This document shows positions 12,252 through 23,244 of a stretch of 64,000 nt of DNA, piece after piece. Source of the DNA: Owenia fusiformis (lineage: Eukaryota; Annelida; Polychaeta; Sabellida; Oweniidae); contig CAIIXF020000007.1 of assembly GCA_903813345.2 (NCBI GenBank), positions 16,350,714-16,414,713 of the forward strand. Reading direction: 5' to 3'. Within the stretch, counting starts at the first letter, position 1; each line of letters opens with the position of its first letter. Under the pieces are notes generated by a model, which saw only the letters and a program-made list of their open reading frames with translations, made no database searches and was not told where the DNA came from. The translations under genes were made by a program, and so were the position numbers.

Positions 12252-15200
12252 AGGCAACTCCAATTATCGGAGGCACTTCGTCCTCTGTTTCCTCGAAACA
12301 TAGGTAAGTTTTTGAAAACTCATGCTTCACACTCGGTGATCAACCCCTTAAGGTATGTAAAGCTACAAGAATTTCTGTTCAGGCATTGACCAGAGTAAAG
12401 AAAAAGTCAACGCAGATATGATTTCCTGATCCTATTTCTCTTGACCTATCTTCTTATTCCAATTAAGGAGGTATTTCGCCACTCATGAGCAAATTTAACA
12501 TTGACATTCAATAGCCTGATACTTATAGAATGTACAATACAAATTAAGATTGAAACTTTTGTTTATTTTCATCGCAATCTGGTTCCAAAATTGAACTAGC
12601 CGGAAACGCGGCGCAGTCATTTTCAGCAATTATGGCAACGCGTCGACAGCATAGATTAAATTGTATGGCAACGCGGTGCAGGCATCAACTTTGTATTGTA
12701 AAGTACAAAGAAGTTTTGCATTATGCTTTTCTGTCGAGGATTTTGATTTAATAAGGCATGTGATTTTTTTCAGAAAAAGATCAAGCAATACCAATCTATC
12801 CCTATACAGAACGAAGAGACGAAGAATAGGGAGCAATTCTACAATAAACATAAATGTCGAGGGGAACAAACGGAAATTCATATCACCAGATAGGGGGAGG
12901 AGGCCAACAACCCCATTTCCCGAGGTCCGCTGGACACCAAAAAAAGCGCATCGACGTCCCGTCAGACATTTTAAAAGAAAATTATTTAAAGAAACAACAA
13001 ATGAGATTGATAAACTGACTTTACTGGAAGGGTTACTACCCAATGTATTAATGTATGCGGAAAAACACAACATTTCTGCTGAACTTACAATGGCATTTAA
13101 AGCAATGGCAAATGAACAATTGCCAGGTGACAATATTGCAATGCATTTATTCTTCGACGTTGTGCGCTGGTTTTCATTGGATAACGCTCACAAAATGTCA
13201 TACAGTCCATTGTCACTGACCTTCTGGAAAGTTGGGTCGCGACTCTTTCATGGAAAGTTCATGAGGTTTATGCGAGGACAAAAACTTGGAGGGACACTTC
13301 TGTCTGGAAACTCTGAAAAGGGGAAACTCGATCCACAAACTTCTCAAATAAATTTTGCCGTACCTAATGATTCCACACTATCTTCCTTTACTGGGTTCGA
13401 CTCAAACATTCCAAAGTTTCTCAAACCAGGTGTGTAAATGTTTATAAAAGTTATGGGATCGGATGTTTACTGAAAATCCATCCTTCAGTATTGGTGTTAC
13501 ACAAGACCACATATAGTGCCAAGTGTCTTTTGGACAGTTATATCGTTGCCCAGAGTATTTCGTACCCATAATAAAATCTGCACTAGACGAAAATAAAACT
13601 AGTAACAATGATAAGTGTTCATGTTAACTTATGGGTTTATGATATATTTATTGATTAAAAATGCAAATTGATCGTAAAGAATGTCTAGCAATGATATAAT
13701 AAAACAAATATTTCATTCTATGGAAGGCAATACCTGTTCATCTTTCAATGATTTTTGCAGTATGTATTGCCCGCAGCCCGTATATTCACCAGTCACGACT
13801 TAGTCCAATGTAATTTCAATTTAATTTTACATCAATTGTTTGATATTCCATTAACAATAAAACAAATGTTTAATTTTGTTTTCAGTGGATACATATGAAA
13901 AAACATGAATTCATTCCGGAATTTTCAAGTTATTGTTTTGTAGATTTTTCGAATTCGTAGATGACCATCGATATTTTTATAGCTCGAGGCGCAACTGTTT
14001 TCATGAATTGAAAAACACGAATCCAAACGTTGTACATTGCAATTGACTTTTGCTATTCACGTTATGGATATTATTTATGCCTTATATGGTCATTTTGCAG
14101 GCATCATCAACGAAGCCATACCTATGGCCAAACCCGATAAAACTTATGTTCTAAGTGTGGATGGTAAAAAGCTTGCATCTGGATTGACAGAATCTCATGG
14201 CGATATTGATTTGTTCGGTCACGAGGATGGAAAATCTCTTGAGGAACTTCAAAGTAGAATAAAATCCGAGATAAATCGTGCAATAGATGTATCTAATCAA
14301 ATCAAGAACAGGGAAAATCAAGATGCTGACGGCCTCAAAGAATTTATAAAGATAGTATCCACCCGAATCAGAGAGCTTAGAGAACTTAGCTTGAAACAGT
14401 CATTTGCATTAAAGAAGTTCAAGGACAAGGGTGGAGAAGATTGGAAAAAGGGGCCATTGGTATTTGTAATTAGCAGCATTACAGCTCATTTACACGAGGT
14501 CAAAAATGCAGTAAAAGAATTGCTTGAATTAAATGATGGATTGTTGAAAGAGCTTGAAATGGCGGGCAACTTGCAAAGAAATACACTCATTAAACTTGGA
14601 GAACTGCAAGAGAACAAACAGCAAAATTGGGTCCACTTGAAAGAACCTGTTGATCTCACTTCAAGTGAAAATAAACCTGAACATATAAAGCAACGAACGC
14701 CAGAGTGGTTTGATTTACGGCAGCGCTATAGACTAACTGGTAAGAATTGTAAAGTGTGAATAATAAAAGCGGGTTGTTTTCAGTAAAACCTGTATTCCTT
14801 AAAGGCCCTTTGCAAATTATGTTGTTAAATCATTCAAAATTATTGTCATGACTTCAAAAATGTTGGATACATTTTTCGAAAAAGCTTACTTTGTAAGATA
14901 AAATAGTTCGTCTTTATATTTGATTTTCTAAATTATACCTCTACCCCAATGTGCTCAATAAGGGATCAGACATGAAACCAAATTGTTAGTTACGTTAAGC
15001 GGAACGTACCATTTTATAAAGTTTTCAATCCAATAAAACTTTGTGGAAAATATCAGTTACAGAATAAAAGTCCAACTAACTATAATCATTTGTGATAAAA
15101 TTAGAGGTAATATCCTTCAGATTCAGAGGTCTCTTCTCATCAGTTCCAAATTAGGGGTAGGGGTAACATACATACAATAAACTTGAAATTGTAAGATAAT

Positions 15201-18200
15201 TATAACTCTTAGTCTTTCTCAATGACCCTTGAATATGTTATACATCCTATACTTAGCTTATGCATACCAAACTATATGTCAGATATAATATATAAATGTG
15301 TTAATTGAGCAAAATGGTTACATTCTATCCCTACTTTCACTGCTATTTAAGGACGAAAAATCATGTTTTAGATTTTCCAGAATATTAACGATAAATGCCG
15401 ATATAATGATATATGAGTTTAATTATACAAAATTTTGAAAATGTAATGACTGATAAAGGACCATGCACCTTTTTTCTTTACAGAGGGTACGCATTTTGAT
15501 TTTTCAATTCTGTTCCAGGGAGCACGTTGTACAATGCCCTTGGTTTACGTACATTAAAAGCTCAGCAAGAACATTTTGACAGTGTCGTCAAAGGGAAGAA
15601 GAAACCAGATTTTACAGATGAAACCAAGTCGTATCTGGAATATGGCACGGCCAATGAACCTAATCTGGTAGCAACATTGACTGGGAAAATATTACCGGCA
15701 TTTTATCCAAATTATGTGTTCGTTGAAGAAGGTGCTCGTGAAATAAAGCGGAAAGATAAATCGACGATGTTGATATCTGGCGATGGAGCATTGGTAAATA
15801 AAAATGAATTTGACTCTGCAATGGAAAGCAGTCGGGCTCCAAAAATGGAAATTGCTATCGAAGGAAAATGCCGATTCCCAAAGGATTATAAACTCCCTGT
15901 CCACTATGGTTTAGAACTAGGCCACGTCCCCCAGGTACTGTCAGAAATGGTTGCATTAGATGTACGGAAATTGCTGTATTTGTCCTACAGTCATCAAAGC
16001 ACAACGTGTTTTATAGTTACCTATGATGATGATCTCTGGGAAATGCTGTCACGAGAGGCTTCATTGATCTACGGTTCGGATAATCCACAGCGTCCCACAC
16101 GCTTGACAGCAAGTTCTAAGTTACTCAAAGAAGCATTAAAGATGTTCGTTTCTACAAATGTCGAATTTGTTTGTGAAGTCGCATCCAACTCTATTCTACG
16201 AGGTAGTGATTCCCTCAAAAGTCTGTGTTCACCATTCAAAGGCTGCCCATTTTTGGTAACGAAACGAGACAATGCCGACCACGTTCTTGCAATCCCACTG
16301 GAAAATGATGTAATTGAACGAGCAAGTAAAATCCTCCAGGAAGCCTATGAACTTCTTAGAAAGAAGGCTACCGAAGTTTTAGTGTGGCTTATCAGTACGA
16401 CGGATAGAGAATGGTCTCCTGAATGTCCACACGCAATTCCAATCGCCTGGGCTCTCAAAGGATACAGTCTTTCAAACGATGTGATGAGAAAGATGACAGA
16501 CACAATTCTCAACAAGCTAGAAAGATCTGAGATAAAAATTTCGTGTACGGTATTTGATGGACAGTGGGCGAAATATGCAAGTCGCAGCAAAGAAGCAGAG
16601 CCATTGAACATATTGCAATTACAAAAGGACGTCTGGACAGAAGTTAGGGGAATGAAAAAAGAGCTACTGATGGAGAAATTTGGTACATTAAAGATAACAG
16701 ATTGCAATGTTCTTCGTTCTGATACCGGATTCGACGTAACATCGAAGTCATATGCAAAACTGCGTACTCAACTGTACCATACGTTTATTGCAAGTCAAGA
16801 CGAAACGAGTGCCGACGATGATAAAACTGCCGAATCGAATGACACTGTAAATACAACCATTGACGCAAACGTTGTCTCTTCTTTGCCTGATGGTGCCTTG
16901 GACGTTCTGCTAACTGAAACGAATTCTCCCGAATTCCTGGACGGATTAGGTACTATTTTTAGTTTACGGTTATTAATGATACAATAACGTGTCTCCCTTC
17001 AACAGATCGTGTATTATGATTCGTATACCTTTATTTTGTCGTTATATTGTTGTTATATCGTGCAAAGGGCAATACTTGGAAGAGAAACATTATTAAACCT
17101 AACTTACCAATTTCCTTGCCGATCTCACCCCCTTAATACTTATCTTTTAATAGATGAAATAGCAGTTGGTGAAGAGAAAGAGATTGACGGAGAAACTGAG
17201 GTTGATGGCGCCACTGTCTTTGGAGACGTGCAATTGATATCACAGGAAATCACTCTGATTGGTTGTCTTGAAGCACTTCAGGTACTTCATTGCTTTGAAC
17301 ATGCTTGACAAATATATTATCGTGAAAGAAGCTCAAATGTACATAGGCTTGCATGTTCCGAATTTTTTTTACTTATTACAATGTATTCTGGGAGAGGAAT
17401 TCTTAAATGATGTCTATGGTCACTGGGTATATCGGAAATACGTATATGAAACAATAGAGAGTTTTCGCAACTCCCGTATAGCACTCCCTTATGACGTATA
17501 ACTTATAATCGTGTGTATTAAAGAATAGGACAGTATCTATATGCATAAACATAAGTTATGCTATAAGTAAGTTGCGAAAACTCTTTTATATCGAGAAAAA
17601 CACGTTTCTTTCCAAGTATGATTGTTGTGGTAGCCTTCCTAAACGTTGCACACTGGTCTTTTGATTTTTGTTTGTTCAAAAAATCATGCAACTTACAAAA
17701 TTATGAACCTATTTTGTAGAGTGATTTAGTTTAACCTCAGACTCAAACCAAATGTCGATGTATACCTGCATAATAGCCATTTTGATTTACTATAGCAAGA
17801 AATTTTGATGAGTAGACAGACACAAAATGTATATGGGTTTGTCATTGTGACTTGTGGGATAAAGTAGGCCTATAAATTTGACAAAACATTTATTTTTCTA
17901 TTTTTCTATTTTATAGGCTGATAAAAAGGAGAGTGTATCAATCAAGTGGAAGAATAGAAAGTATGAAGATATTAAAACTAAGCTGAGCAATGCTCGTGAA
18001 ATGTCATCACTAACCGTACACGAGATAGATATCGTCATAAATGAGCTCATCATTAAACAGAAGATATCACCTACAAGTATCCGAAAATCCTGGCCAAAAC
18101 ATGACAAAGTAAACCGTCTCTCTTCGTTAATTGGAGATGGTTCTGAAATCAATCCACCTGAACGGAGAGTGAAAACTATGAAATCTCTTCGTGAATTCTC

Positions 18201-20060
18201 AATCCAAGCAATAATCAAACCTAGATCAAACATAAAACAGTTTAAGTTGCCCACTAGAACCCATTTAAATGTTGCTTATGCAACATTATCCTATCCTTAC
18301 CGGTACAAATGCTGGAAAGAAACAATGAAAACAGTGGATGTCAATAAAATCTATGGGTTAGATTCTTCGTCACCGTATGAATGGTTCTATTTTCCCGAAT
18401 ACTCCAAAGAACGAAATCGTATCGAACCAAGGTGTCTTGATGGAGACCACATTTTTGTGAACACCAGAGTGAAGGTATGCAAGGACGGGCTAGAAGGTGT
18501 ATCGAAAGCTGCATGGCATGCTGTTTCTTCGGCTAGGCCTGATTTACTAAGTAAGAGTCTGGTTGAAGACCTCATTGACAAACAAAATAACAGGTTTGCA
18601 AAGACCACGTTTTCAGAAGCCGTTGAGAGATGTATGATTGATCTACAGTACAAAGAGGAAGCGCAATTTACACGACTAATTAGACGCTGGTATGAAGCTG
18701 AGGACGATCCTGGCATACCTGCAGTCGAACGAGCTAAAAGGCGGTATGAGTTTAGAGAATACCTCATGGATGGAGTGGACTTTGGGAGTTTCCCACCACC
18801 AGGGCAATACATTAAAGGTATGCCGATAATCACATATGAAGGCATTCTCCAAAGCATCGATTGTCATATGCTACTCTACTCACTTTGCCGAAATGGAACC
18901 TACAATCAACGGGCTATAAGTTCCTTGGTTAACGAGAACTTCTTTGGCGAACTGTCTGAGATCGAACCTACAAAGCTTGGATGCCCGAAGGCGACAACAG
19001 TGGGGCGACTAATGGCTACAGTTACTGAACTGCTGCATTATCGCCATAATCCCTTGTGCAGGTATGACAATTCACGATGACTGAATATTTAGTCACGTTC
19101 ACATTCCTTCTTAAACTTTCCTGCTCTTGCCTGTATTACCTGTCGTTATTTTAGAAACATGTACATATTTGGAAACCAGAACTCATCCTTTAATAACGTT
19201 CATGAAGGGATTTGAAATCCAGTACGAATTCAGTACGTACAGGAAAATTGTTTTATGATTTATGATTTTGGTTTTAGGTTATTGTAAATTAAGAAATGTC
19301 AAATCATCTAATAGTGCTCAAAATACTACCATGACCCTTTAAACATGTTAAGGAAGTAAATATGTATGAAGTGCATTGATATATTATAAATATTTCTTTT
19401 GTAGAACCTTTCAAATGTCAACTGCCAAACGACCTGTGTATCCGCAACACAAGCTAGATGAACAGGCTCCTTCAAATCCGGAAGAAAACTTTGTACCTGA
19501 TGAGATTAAGTTCAATGCATCTACAAATAAAATGGAAATCTCAGCCATACACTTAAGGTAATTGTGAAGTTCGGAATTCAATATAGACAACCTTTTCAAT
19601 TGAATTTGATTAATAAATATGATTAAAATGAACAACATATTTTGGGATGGAGGAAAAAATAAAAAAACTGAAAAATAAATAATATTCAAAATGAGTTGGA
19701 GCGATCTCTATTAGAATAACATTCACTGCATATTTGTCTCAGATAATTCAAATATAAAATCACGAAGTCAACCTAGGATATCAATTTAAAATGCAGTATA
19801 AATTGTACGTTCTCAAAATCCAACAGACTGGCGTTCCAAAAAATCCAGGGCAGCTTAGATGTATTAATCTCCACCTTTATTATAGGGACCATTATTTCGA
19901 CTCAGTTAAGAGGGCAGCGCGAAAGCAAAGGAAGGGAAAAGCAGGGGATGTGTCCAATCCGAGAGCTCCGTCTCGGGGGGCCTTGCCGGTTCGACAATAT
20001 CATCGAGTAGACGAATCAAAGATTTTGCCAACTCAAAGACTTGGAATCCAATTAGAATGA
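12248..20060 (+). CDS. Transposon protein: YqaJ nuclease within a putative DDE transposase
   Basis: Eight exons can be read: 12248-12303, 12774-13429, 14101-14739, 15519-16949, 17154-17281, 17917-19061, 19405-19557 and 19886-20060. All introns are GT-AG and phases agree throughout, giving 1460 residues. Residues 285-430 are rich in charged heptads (likely coiled coil). Residues 433-640 resemble the YqaJ/lambda-exonuclease fold: RLTGS at 448-452, E497 in YGTANE, D538 in SGDG, E564-x-K566, and Q588. Outside it, D258 (SVDGKK), D797 (VFDGQW) and E1310 (VNENFFGEL) sit in contexts like the catalytic acids of P/hAT-type RNase H transposases, with a DxxHxxxNxR-like helix at 1145-1154. The role would be cutting, joining and possibly end resection of the element's DNA in the nucleus. 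The nuclease assignment is fairly sure; the DDE reading is inference. The start codon lies in the terminal repeat. Confidence 0.8.
12602..12685 (+). repeat. Left subterminal repeat array, three 19-bp units
   Basis: Units at 12602-12620, 12634-12652 and 12667-12685 follow the pattern GGMAACGCGKYGHMRKCAT. They share the GGTAACGCGGCGCAGTCA motif of the terminal repeat and are spaced 32-33 bp, about three helical turns. They lie 428-511 bp from the left end, in intron 1 of the large gene. Likely transposase or zinc-finger binding sites. Confidence 0.75.
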
Positions 20061-21534
20061 TAAAAGCAGTATAAAACCAAAGTTAATGAAATAAAGAATT
20101 CGAAATATTTGTTGACCTTCTACTCATTCACTTAATCACAAAACTGCAATTTCATTTACTGCTTTAAGACTGGTCACTCTATTAAACTGAGACAATTAAG
20201 TTATAGATAAGTATAACCTGTTAATTTTTGCCTAGTCTAATTGTTAGTCCTAGAAGCTAGCATTCTGTCCGATAATGCAGTTTTGATTAACAACGTGTGG
20301 TTTTGTTCTATTTGAGTATGTAAATAAAATGGCATAAAGACTTAATAAAATCAGAAGATATACAATCCATGGAAGTAATGAAGAATCATGCAGTTCACTG
20401 GAACAAATAGTTATATGAGACATATCTACGACAAGAATGCATAAAATTGTAAGATTAAGCTTTCAAATTTACTATATGTATTCTATTGTATTTTTCAATA
20501 TTCATAAACATTTAGCATGTCACTTTATTACATAGTAATGATCTTTACAATTATCAGGAACAAATGTTCACAACGTCATTTTTCATCATGCTTGTGCGGA
20601 CAATCCGTAACGTAGGGTACATGCATAATTTGTATGGTACAGTATTTATAAACTCGATATAAACTATATATATATCGTACACTTGTATGCTTTTAAAGAT
20701 GTAATGAGTTTTCTCATTTGATGAGGAAATGCTCGAAAATACAAATATAAAACTACATCAAACAGAAACAATCAGATCTTAACTATTTAATACAAACACC
20801 ATACTGTACTATGTTAAACAAAACCTTTGGTGAATTGTTGGTCAATAAGCTCTGTCACCCTTTTAATGCCAAAACTCTTTTTAAAATAATTGCTCTTGGT
20901 GAAAAGTACTATGGCAACGCAAATTAAGTCATAGCCTAGTATCACCTAATTTTGAAAGAACAAACCAAAGGGCATGTTGATCCTGATCCTGGCAGGGAGT
21001 AATTGGAAAAGTCTGTTTACAAAAATGAATACGTACAGTACGTATTATGCCAGTGCATAATCATTAAATTACACTAAAGCACAGAGTCCTGTAAATTTTT
21101 AAAGTCATGTAGATTCATTTTATAATCGTATTGCACGACGACAATGTACACTCCCCTTCAAGTTTGGCAACCTTAGCTCCCCATTGGACTACGTGTTAAA
21201 CTGGAGGTATTTGAAATAATATTAATTAAAGTAATCTTAACAGATTATGACAATACGAATTCATACATAAAGAGGCTTTAAAACGTAATCCAAAGGGAGA
21301 GTTATTAAGGTTGTCAAGCCTTCACGAGGATGTGTACTCTACAAACAAAAGAAAATGAATAATATTTTCTTTTTAATTTGAATTACATACTTCTCATTCG
21401 GTTATGATTGAAATAAAATACCTGTTAAAAAATAAAAATACATATATTTTCAACACCATTTAATCTATATCTATCTGATCTCAATCCAAATAAACATACA
21501 GTCCAAAAACATTAATCATACACATGATTCCTTA
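20061..21534. other. Spacer between the two convergent transposon genes
   Basis: About 1.5 kb of AT-rich DNA without open frames of note. AATAAA at 20090-20095, 30 bp after the stop codon, is the likely poly(A) signal of the plus-strand gene. For the minus-strand gene only an ATTAAA variant (reverse complement of 21459-21464) was seen. No further gene or repeat is recognised. Confidence 0.55.
20090..20095 (+). terminator. Poly(A) signal of the transposon's large gene
   Basis: AATAAA 30 bp downstream of the TGA stop at 20058-20060, with no competing gene in between. This is the canonical cleavage and polyadenylation hexamer. Confidence 0.55.
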
Positions 21535-23161
21535 TTAATGCTTTTTAGCCATATGTTTATACAAGGACCCCCTATATGCATAGAAACACCCGCACTGCGA
21601 GCATTGAAAACGGTCTGGATCAATATGCCCTTTGGTGTGTTCTTTCAAATATCGTTTTGCCTTGAAAAACCTTGTGCATGTTTCGCATTTGAAAGGCTTT
21701 GCCCTTGATTTACAAATTAATTTGTGATCAAGAAGGTGAGACTTCCTGGCAAATATTTTGTCACATTTGGGACATGGGAATTCTTTATCATGAGTGTGAC
21801 TATTGACGTGACAATCATAGTGTCCTTTGTGCTGGAATGACTTTCCGCAGTGGGGGCAAATATACTTGGCTGAGGTACCATCATGCGTCTTCATGTGGGC
21901 ACTTAGATTTCTTTTGTATTTATAGCTCCTATTGCATTCTGTATACGTACAACTGTATCTCTCAAGTTCATTTGTTTTGTTGCTGCATGGCTTTTCCTGT
22001 GTGGAATTGCAGGGTGGGAGAATGGGGATTTCTTGATGTCTCTGAAATATCAAAATAAAAATAACAAAGGAAAAGTTAAAGTTTCAGCACTGATCTCAAT
22101 ACTTTGTTCCTATAAAATATATCACAAGTGGTTCGTTATTTCCTTAACCTCAATCAAATTTCAGGAAACAGATATTATTTCACGGTGACTTATATCCAGG
22201 CCCCGTATATCGCGAGCAAGTTCCCGCTGACATCGCGAGCAATGAGCTCATGTTAGAAGCGGGGCTTTGAGAGATATGATAAAAATAGTTATAGTTGAAG
22301 AACGTCTTTGCCCTGCAATTGAAATAGCCATCGAACTACAAAATAAAGTTGTACTGAGTTTTACTTACTAGACTTTCATAGAAAATTTTATATTCCAATT
22401 TTATCATATCTCTCAGGGCCTCGTTCCTACTCTTGAGCTCATTGCTCGCGATGGCAGCGGGGCCTGGATAGACCCCGTGTGTTTGAATCACATTGATTGG
22501 GATTTGATGCATATCAAGCCTTGTGTGTGGATAACTTACGTATTCGTCATGTGTAACTTCTAGAGAATCGTTAGATGATGTATCTGCTGTATCTGATGTA
22601 TCTAACTCATTACATCCCATCTGGTGCATGATTATCTTGGTGATTTTGTCCTGAAAAAAGCAGATAGAGAATGCTTTGATAATGTAATTATCGTACACGA
22701 TAGAACATCAGCTGCATTGCTGTCACTGCGTTTCCAGCTTTGTCAAATATGTATGATGTCTGAACCCGCGTTGCCGAAGTGTCTGAACCGCGTTTCCAAA
22801 ATATACCTGGTTTTCCACCCAGAATCGGTTAACAGAAGGCAAACAGTGATGAAACTTTGAAGAAATAGAGATTACCGTGGTATATACGTGATTAAATAGA
22901 TATGCGTCAAGTGACAAAGTCAAAAACATAGAATTTAAGCTAGAAAAATGCCACAATTGTCAAATTTCAGTAAGTGATTGACTTTGATTGACTTGGAATG
23001 TATTTCCCTGATTGACTAAATTTCAAGAAGCTTCACACAGACATACTCTGTGAAGTTCTCCACCGAATGGTATATGCTATTATAACTGTAGCAGACACAA
23101 ACTAGTGTATGACGCTTATGAATAAACTTACCGCCCTTTCGACCTTCCACTGAGTGGCCAT
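21535..23161 (-). CDS. Transposon-encoded five-finger C2H2 zinc-finger protein
   Basis: Three minus-strand exons can be read: 23161-23132, 22650-22369 and 22041-21535, all GT-AG and all phase 0, giving 272 residues. The first exon encodes MATQWKVERA and its ATGG is the last part of the right terminal repeat. Residues 11-104 are acidic, low in motif content and unrecognised. From about residue 120 to the end there are five C2H2-type fingers in tandem: finger 1 has a four-residue Cys spacing, finger 3 ends in Cys (C2HC), and finger 5 has a longer His spacing. Such a protein would bind DNA in the nucleus, plausibly the terminal or subterminal repeats, as an accessory or regulator of the transposase; that role is inferred from its place in the element. 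A captured host zinc-finger gene is the alternative. The C-terminus ends two residues after the last zinc ligand region. Confidence 0.82.
22193..22284 (-). repeat. Inverted partial copy of the zinc-finger gene's exon 2 inside its intron 2
   Basis: Intron 2 contains, on the opposite strand, a diverged copy of exon 2 sequence (22399-22470). It shares TATCCAGGCCCCG, ATCGCGAGCAATGAGCTCA and GAGAGATATGATAAAA in the same order. The two arms are about 115 bp apart and could pair in the pre-mRNA. The copy is shorter and diverged, so it is older than the insertion. Confidence 0.7.
22717..22797 (-). repeat. Right subterminal repeat array, three units
   Basis: Units at 22717-22735, 22757-22775 and 22779-22797 read on the minus strand as GGMAACGC-starting motifs of the same kind as the left array. 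They lie 438-518 bp from the right end, nearly mirroring the left array (428-511 bp), inside intron 1 of the zinc-finger gene. Confidence 0.7.
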
Positions 23162-23225
23162 TTTGTGTCTTTGCCGCGTTGCAGCCTCGTTTTGAACAGA
23201 TATGCTTGACTGCGCCGCGTTACCT
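23158..23225 (-). repeat. Right 68-bp terminal inverted repeat
   Basis: Inverted copy of 12184-12251 with one mismatch. Read on the minus strand it begins AGGTAACGCGG and ends AAAATGG, supplying the start codon of the zinc-finger gene. Confidence 0.92.
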
Positions 23226-23235
23226 CAGACCACGG

Positions 23236-23244
23236 TGATTAACA
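23236..23244 (+). repeat. Right target-site duplication of the 11-kb transposon
   Basis: TGATTAACA, identical to 12165-12173, placed at the same 10-bp distance from the terminal-repeat core. Confidence 0.65.

Larger units (their letters stand above)
12174..23235. mobile_element. Complete 11-kb DNA transposon with YqaJ-transposase and zinc-finger genes
   Basis: The element is bounded by 68-bp inverted terminal repeats (12184-12251 and 23158-23225) that differ at one position. About 10 less-similar bases lie outside them, followed by a 9-bp direct repeat. Inside are two convergent spliced genes: a 1460-codon plus-strand gene (12248-20060) and a 272-codon minus-strand gene (21535-23161). No in-frame stops were seen in either. 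Each first intron carries three copies of a 19-bp motif also present in the terminal repeats. Terminal-repeat identity and open frames suggest recent insertion and possible activity. I recognise the large protein as belonging to a recurrent long family in invertebrate genomes, but I cannot assign the element to a named superfamily. A P- or hAT-like DDE relationship is inferred from motif layout only. Confidence 0.85.

Noticed and set aside
12174-23235. The 11-kb element as a Polinton or other virus-like element
   Set aside because: Neither gene resembles a DNA polymerase, retroviral-type integrase, ATPase or capsid protein, and the gene set is only two.
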